Assembly (NCBI GenBank): GCA_027484445.1
Contig: JAIXSY010000025.1
Coordinates: 475,717 to 539,716, forward strand
Direction: 5' to 3'
Length of the DNA: 64,000 nucleotides
From: Verrucomicrobiaceae bacterium
Lineage (GTDB): Bacteria > Verrucomicrobiota > Verrucomicrobiia > Verrucomicrobiales > Verrucomicrobiaceae
Positions within the stretch are counted from its first letter, which is position 1; each line of letters begins with the position of its first letter. The notes below the pieces were generated by a model. The model made no database searches, was not told the origin of the DNA, and saw only the letters and a list, made by a program, of their open reading frames with translations. The position numbers and the translations under genes are program-made. Shown piece after piece: positions 59,731 to 64,000 of this stretch.

Positions 59731-61818
59731 ATGTTCATGCGCTGCCTTCTTTTCTCCGTTCTAGGCCTCATCGCGTCTCCCGCACAGGGAGAGTTCAAAG
59801 CTGGCACCGCAAAGATCGACATCACCCCACCGAAGCTCCCCGTGTTGGTGAATGGCGGGATGACAAGCCGACTCCTGGACAAGGTCCGAACTCGCGTGCA
59901 CGCCCGCGCCCTGGTGCTGAGTGATGGCAAGACCACCGTTGCACTGGTGGTCGTGGACAGCTGCATGATGGGCCGCGCTTTGCTTGATGAAGCCAAAGCC
60001 GCTGCTGCCGCCAAGACGGGCATCCCCGCCGACCGGATGCTGATCTCGGCCACGCACAGCCACACCGCGCCATCCTCCATGGGTTGCCTGGGCACTGATG
60101 CCGACCCTAACTATGTGCCCTTTCTGAAGGAGAAGCTCGTGGAAGCCATCGCCACGGCTCAAGCGGTCATGGTTCCTGCCAAGATCGGTTTTGCCAAAGC
60201 TGACGCTGCTGCTTTCACCGCCCTGCGCCAGTGGATTCGACGACCAGACCGCGTGGCCGAGGACCCTTTTGGCAACTTCACTGTCCGCGCCAACATGCAC
60301 GCCGGGCGCAACTGGGATGATGTGACCGGCGAATCCGGCCCCGAAGATCCAGAGCTGAGCCTCATCGCCTTGCAAACGAAGGCAGGCCAACCTCTGGCCG
60401 TGCTCGCCAACTTTTCCATGCACTACTTTGGCGACAAAGACATCAGTGCTGACTACTTCGGGCTGTTCTCCGAGGGCCTACAGCAGCGGATCGATCCTCA
60501 GGGGAATATGCTTGGCATCCTGTCGCATGGATGCAGCGGCGATATCTACCGAGTGGACTACAAGATTCCCGAAAAAGAACGCCCGAATCCCACGATCGAA
60601 GCCTACACGCAAGGCCTGCTCGACATCGCCATCAAGGCCTACGAAAGCGTTCAGTATCGCGATAATCTGGACATCGCGATGGCCGAAAAGCGCATGCGAT
60701 TGAAATACCGTGTGCCAGACAAGCAGCGCCTGGAATGGGCACAGCGCATCGTTGCAGAAATGGACGACCGCCTCGCGAAAACCCCCACCGAGGTGTATGC
60801 CAAGGAGCAGATCCTTTTGCACGAAAGGCAAGACACCGAGATCGTCGTGCAAGCCCTACGCCTGGGCGACATCGGCATCGCCACCACCCCGAACGAGACT
60901 TACGCCATCACTGGCCTGAAGATCAAAGCCGCCAGCCCGCTGCCGAAGAACATGGTGATCGAACTCGCCAATGGGGGCGATGGCTACATCCCGCCCCCGG
61001 AGATGCATGCCTGGGGCGGCTACAACACCTGGGCTGCCCGCAGTGCTGGTCTGGAAGTCATGGCCGAGCCCAAGATCACACAGGCTGCCATTTCCGTTCT
61101 GGAGACAGTTGCCGGAGCGCCTCGGCGCCGCCCTGAACTGGGCGCGGGCCCTGCCACTCGTGCCATCGCTGCGCTGAAGCCGCACGTCTGGTGGCGACTC
61201 AACGAATTCAGCGGCCCTCAGGCTACGGATGCGAGCGGTCACCACCGCCACGCCAGCTACGAGGGCGGCATCGCCTACAGCCTGGAAGGCCCGCACTCTC
61301 AGGCTTTCTGCCCTGGCGAGGTCAATCGCGCGCCTCATTTCGTGCAGGGACGGATTTGCCAAGAACTGTCCGACCTTGGCCGCACCTACACCCTCTCTCT
61401 TTGGATCTGGAATGGCATGCCTAACGATGCACGGGAAATCACTGGCTGGTTTTATTCCCGAGACCACAACCACGGCGTCAGCGCTTACGGAGAACACCTG
61501 AGCCTGGATCGACAAGGGCGATTGCTCTTGCTGACGGGTTCAAAGGCCACCGCCATCGGCAAGACCGCCGTGCCACGCTGGACTTGGCAACATGTAGCCT
61601 TGGTCAGAGATGGCTCACGCGTGCGGATTTACCTCAATGGCCAACCAGAGATCGAAACCACCGCCGCCGAAACCTCCATTCCTTCCTTTTTCCTCGGTGG
61701 ACGCAGCGACCATGACTCTAGCTGGGAAGGCCGACTCGATGAAATCGCGATCTTTCCGCGCGCCCTGCCAATCGAGGAAATTCGAAGCCTTCAAGCGCAC
61801 GAAAAAGGGCAGCCGTGA
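59731..61818 (+). CDS. Neutral ceramidase-like protein with C-terminal LamG domain
   Basis: 695 residues: signal peptide (FMRCLLFSVLGLIASPAQG), then about 460 residues resembling the N-terminal domain of neutral/alkaline ceramidases (GTAKIDITPPKLPVLVNGG, MLISATHSHTAPSSMG, VLANFSMHYFGDKDISADYF with His/Asp positions for zinc), and a C-terminal concanavalin-like LamG domain (about 490-690: HVWWRLNEFSGPQATDASG, WTWQHVALVRDGSRVRIYLN). A ceramide substrate is doubtful in bacteria without sphingolipids, so the hydrolysed lipid or sugar is unknown. ATG 59737 is an alternative start. Its last bases overlap a terminator that serves dhaL. Confidence 0.82.
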   Translation: MFMRCLLFSVLGLIASPAQGEFKAGTAKIDITPPKLPVLVNGGMTSRLLDKVRTRVHARALVLSDGKTTVALVVVDSCMMGRALLDEAKAAAAAKTGIPADRMLISATHSHTAPSSMGCLGTDADPNYVPFLKEKLVEAIATAQAVMVPAKIGFAKADAAAFTALRQWIRRPDRVAEDPFGNFTVRANMHAGRNWDDVTGESGPEDPELSLIALQTKAGQPLAVLANFSMHYFGDKDISADYFGLFSEGLQQRIDPQGNMLGILSHGCSGDIYRVDYKIPEKERPNPTIEAYTQGLLDIAIKAYESVQYRDNLDIAMAEKRMRLKYRVPDKQRLEWAQRIVAEMDDRLAKTPTEVYAKEQILLHERQDTEIVVQALRLGDIGIATTPNETYAITGLKIKAASPLPKNMVIELANGGDGYIPPPEMHAWGGYNTWAARSAGLEVMAEPKITQAAISVLETVAGAPRRRPELGAGPATRAIAALKPHVWWRLNEFSGPQATDASGHHRHASYEGGIAYSLEGPHSQAFCPGEVNRAPHFVQGRICQELSDLGRTYTLSLWIWNGMPNDAREITGWFYSRDHNHGVSAYGEHLSLDRQGRLLLLTGSKATAIGKTAVPRWTWQHVALVRDGSRVRIYLNGQPEIETTAAETSIPSFFLGGRSDHDSSWEGRLDEIAIFPRALPIEEIRSLQAHEKGQP

Positions 61819-61826
61819 AGCTGCCC
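61802..61826 (-). terminator. Terminator of dhaL, overlapping the 3' end of the opposite gene
   Basis: GGGCAGC (61807-61813) pairs with GCTGCCC (61820-61826), 7 bp, loop CGTGAA; on the minus strand five T follow (61806-61802). It lies 38 bp after the dhaL stop and inside the last codons of the gene on the plus strand. Confidence 0.75.
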
Positions 61827-61863
61827 CGTGTGAATCGCTGGAAGGAGCCAAGTGAATCCAGAC

Positions 61864-62499
61864 TCAAGCGCGGATGTAGTCAGCGAAAGCGCCAATGATG
61901 ACAGTGACGGACATGGCCCCAGCGTCAGGGAAGCCGATGCAGGCTTCACCGAGAGTTTTGGCTCGGCCAAATTTCGCGATCATGCCTTTGCTGGCTTCCA
62001 TGCCACCGAGGGCAGCTTCATTGACGGCAGCGATGGCGTCAGGCAGGGATTGATCGGTCACAGTGGCTGCTTTTTCAGCAGCGGGCTGCATGGCATCAAC
62101 CACCGTTTTGTCGCCGACGGCAGCGCCACCACGCTGCTTCACGCCATCCACGCCTGCCTGAAGAAAGGCAGCGAGTGCTGAGGCATCGAAGCTCTCTTTG
62201 CCAGCAAGAGCCTTACCGCCGTTGCGGAAGAAGGTGCCAAAGATCGCTCCACTCGCACCGCCCATGCTGCTCATCATGGCCATGCCCACGGAAGCAAAAG
62301 CCTTCTCGATGGACTCCACCTCTCCGGCTTCCAGTTTTTCTTTGGCAGCTGTCATGCCGCGCTGCATGCCAAGGCCATGATCCCCATCGCCGAGATTGCG
62401 GTCGGCTTCGGAGAGCTGGGGTTCAGCGGCGATGATGCGCTCGCAGGCAAGCAGGAGCATGGCTTTGACTTCGTCTTTGGTGAGGCTGGTTTTGGGCAT
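61864..62499 (-). CDS. dhaL: Dihydroxyacetone kinase subunit L (DhaL-like)
   Basis: 211-residue, all-helical ADP-binding subunit: LSEADRNLGDGDHGLGMQRG (metal-binding Asp residues), SSMGGASGAIFGTFF and GAAVGDKTVVDAMQPAAE. In PTS-type systems DhaL works with DhaK and DhaM, none of which is in the window, so partner genes must lie elsewhere or the protein serves another sugar. There is no signal peptide. ATG 62499. The terminator at 61802-61826 ends its transcript. Confidence 0.88.
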   Translation of the reverse strand: MPKTSLTKDEVKAMLLLACERIIAAEPQLSEADRNLGDGDHGLGMQRGMTAAKEKLEAGEVESIEKAFASVGMAMMSSMGGASGAIFGTFFRNGGKALAGKESFDASALAAFLQAGVDGVKQRGGAAVGDKTVVDAMQPAAEKAATVTDQSLPDAIAAVNEAALGGMEASKGMIAKFGRAKTLGEACIGFPDAGAMSVTVIIGAFADYIRA

Positions 62500-62649
62500 G
62501 GCGGGGCGGATGGTGGATGAAGGTGCGCAGGCGTCAAACGAGAAAAAGCCTCCCTAGGCGGACAGGCAGCACCGACCTTTGCTTCCATGAAGCTTCTTTC
62601 TTGCTGCCCTTGGGGATTCATGCCAGAGAGGACGAAGAAACTCCTCCGC

Positions 62650-63696
62650 ATGAACTACGCTGACCTGCACCGCATCTACCACCAGCCGTTTTTTGACCTG
62701 CTGAAGCACGCTCGTGCCGTGCATGAAGAACACTGGACGGGGAATGAAGTGCAGCTTTGCACCCTGCTGAGCATCAAAACCGGAGGTTGCAGTGAAGACT
62801 GCGGCTACTGCGCTCAGAGCGCCCGCTACACCACAGGCGTGCAGGCCGAGCGGCTCATGGCGAAGGAGCAGGTCATGGAGCGTGCCCTAGCCGCACGTGC
62901 GAGCGGCTCCACGCGCTTTTGCATGGGAGCTGCGTGGAAAGGAGTGCGGGTGGGCACCCAAAAATTCGATCAAGTGCTCGATATCGTCCGTGATGTATCC
63001 AAGCTCGGCATGGAGGTCTGCGTGACGCTCGGTGAGCTGGGTTCGGAAGAGGCCAAGCAGCTCAAGGAAGCTGGGGTAACAGCCTACAACCACAATGTGG
63101 ATACCTCACCCGAGCATTATCCAAACATCGTCAGCACACACACTTTTGAAGATCGCCTGCGCACCATCCGCCACGCCCAGGACGCGGGCATGTCGGTCTG
63201 CTGCGGCGGCATTCTTGGCTTGGGTGAAACCATCGAAGACCGCCTGAAGATGCTGGAGGTGATTTCGAACTTCAATCCGCACCCGGAGAGCGTGCCGATC
63301 AATGCGCTGATGCCGATCAAAGGCACGCCGCTGGGTGACAATGAAGTCGTGGATTCCTTTGCTTTCATCCGCATGATCGCAGTCACCCGCATCGCCATCC
63401 CACGGGCCAAGGTGCGCCTCAGTGCGGGCCGCACGAATCTGAGCCGTGAAGCACAGGCCTTGGCCTTCTTCGCGGGGGCGAACTCCATCTTTTATGGAGA
63501 CAAACTCCTGACCGCCGCCAATCCACGCGCCAACGAAGATCTGCGCTTGATTCAGCAGCTGGGACTCACCGCCCAGGCCCCAAATCCAGTGCTCGAAGCA
63601 CCCGAAGCCGACGAAGTGCGCCCTCTTTGCCCAGCCTTTGATGCAAAAGGGCAACCTGCGGACGAATCTGGCTGTCTTGCAGGATGTGGCGGCTAA
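62650..63696 (+). CDS. bioB: Biotin synthase
   Basis: 348-residue radical-SAM enzyme that inserts sulfur into dethiobiotin. The [4Fe-4S] motif CxxxCxxC is in GGCSEDCGYCAQSARY; the [2Fe-2S] site involves the Cys residues in RFCMGAAWKG, VCVTLGEL and MSVCCGGILGLGET; VTAYNHNVDTSPE and GRTNLSREAQAL complete the family pattern. The C-terminus ends in an extra Cys-containing tail (ESGCLAGCGG). The ATG at 62650 fits the usual BioB start; upstream ATGs at 62587 and 62620 are in frame. No other bio genes are close. Confidence 0.92.
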   Translation: MNYADLHRIYHQPFFDLLKHARAVHEEHWTGNEVQLCTLLSIKTGGCSEDCGYCAQSARYTTGVQAERLMAKEQVMERALAARASGSTRFCMGAAWKGVRVGTQKFDQVLDIVRDVSKLGMEVCVTLGELGSEEAKQLKEAGVTAYNHNVDTSPEHYPNIVSTHTFEDRLRTIRHAQDAGMSVCCGGILGLGETIEDRLKMLEVISNFNPHPESVPINALMPIKGTPLGDNEVVDSFAFIRMIAVTRIAIPRAKVRLSAGRTNLSREAQALAFFAGANSIFYGDKLLTAANPRANEDLRLIQQLGLTAQAPNPVLEAPEADEVRPLCPAFDAKGQPADESGCLAGCGG

Positions 63697-63763
63697 AAAG
63701 TATCCAAGGAAGAAGAAATAGCATTGCCTTGGCGGTAGCCATCATGACAAACTCTTGACGAGT

Positions 63764-64000
63764 ATGTCTGACACTCCTCCAACCGGTTCTCATCCTGACT
63801 CTACGGATCACGCTGCTGCCACGCCACCTCCGAGTGGCCACATGACCCAGCCGATCGGCTATCCGCCGGGTTATGCCATGCCTCCGGGCTACCCTCAGCC
63901 CATGGGTTACCCGCCCGGCTATCCCATGCAGCCCGGCATGATGCCCCCCGGCTACCCTCAGCCCATGGGCTACCCGCCCGGCTACCCCATGCAGCCCGGC
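63764..64000 (+). CDS. Pro/Tyr/Gly-rich repeat protein, N-terminal part (3' end outside window)
   Basis: A frame starting at ATG 63764 (MSDTPPTGSHPD) stays open to the window edge (79 codons). After a Ser/Thr/Pro/Ala stretch it becomes a repeat of the type PPGYPQPMGYPPGYPMQPG, with a near-exact 63-bp (21-residue) repeat unit from about 63887. Such tails are usually flexible N-terminal extensions of membrane or secreted proteins; the fold that follows lies outside the window. It lies 67 bp after bioB. Confidence is in the frame, not in a function. Confidence 0.7.
   Translation, partial: MSDTPPTGSHPDSTDHAAATPPPSGHMTQPIGYPPGYAMPPGYPQPMGYPPGYPMQPGMMPPGYPQPMGYPPGYPMQPG

Overview
The window looks like chromosome from a free-living member of the Verrucomicrobiota, most likely Verrucomicrobiaceae (Prosthecobacter/Verrucomicrobium-like). 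I infer this from protein content, not from any search: large heme-binding CxxCH proteins with N-terminal propeller and HEAT regions, DUF1501, DUF1552 and DUF1549/DUF1553 proteins, a formylglycine-generating-enzyme-like protein behind two cytochrome motifs, FG-GAP/VCBS secreted proteins, DUF3604, and a ceramidase-like protein ending in a LamG domain. Most genes are GC-rich. Lower-GC patches stand out at about 2.7-3.06 kb and 13.03-13.5 kb.

Layout. 0-10 kb: the end of an alginate-export porin, a CPA2 antiporter, a lone degenerate acyl-CoA-synthetase N-domain, an unknown lipoprotein, phosphofructokinase, a translationally coupled run of three lipoprotein genes (one a trypsin-like protease), and a DUF3604 protein. 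10.4-14.7 kb: glyS, then an accessory islet made of palindromic REP-like repeats around an IS200/RAYT-type transposase, a low-GC orphan gene, a 5'-truncated ArsR gene, a second copy of the glyS 3' end, a MazF-type toxin-antitoxin pair, another REP copy and tRNA-Arg. 14.9-19.2 kb: an unknown secreted protein, a tandem ModA-like binding protein, a rhodanese lipoprotein, and a convergent, overlapping NlpC/P60 gene. 19.4-29.4 kb: three large secreted proteins on the minus strand. 29.5-34.4 kb: LMW phosphatase, a VCBS protein, a C39-like protein, a NadD-NadK fusion and a CAU tRNA. 34.5-43.4 kb: an exonuclease-ligase fusion, DUF1501, infC with an AUU start, and a second heme-binding CxxCH protein. 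43.4-64 kb: mostly single genes, including DUF429, DUF456, YdjY, a terpene-cyclase-like protein, a nucleoside transporter, DUF1552, trpC-menD, DUF1549/1553, PdeM, YhcH/YiaL, psd, a di-heme peroxidase, a sugar nucleotidyltransferase, a ceramidase-like protein, dhaL, bioB and the start of a Pro/Tyr/Gly-repeat protein.

How the genes fit together. There are few long operons. Coupled runs (ATGA overlaps) join the three lipoproteins at 5.9-7.6 kb and trpC-menD, which both belong to chorismate-derived pathways. The fused exonuclease-ligase at 34.5 kb and PdeM at 55.2 kb are members of one known bacterial repair gene set, here scattered. The two CxxCH giants, DUF1501, DUF1549/1553 and DUF1552 belong to families expanded in Planctomycetes and Verrucomicrobia, whose substrates are mostly unknown.

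The strongest unusual signals are: the duplicated glyS 3' end, whose two copies differ only at synonymous sites, next to a REP/RAYT islet; the NadD-NadK fusion with an altered HxGH motif; the MBL-exonuclease/ATP-ligase fusion; and infC starting at AUU behind a perfect AGGAGG, which adds a 72-residue Pro/Gly/Arg-rich extension that an ATG-only reading would miss.
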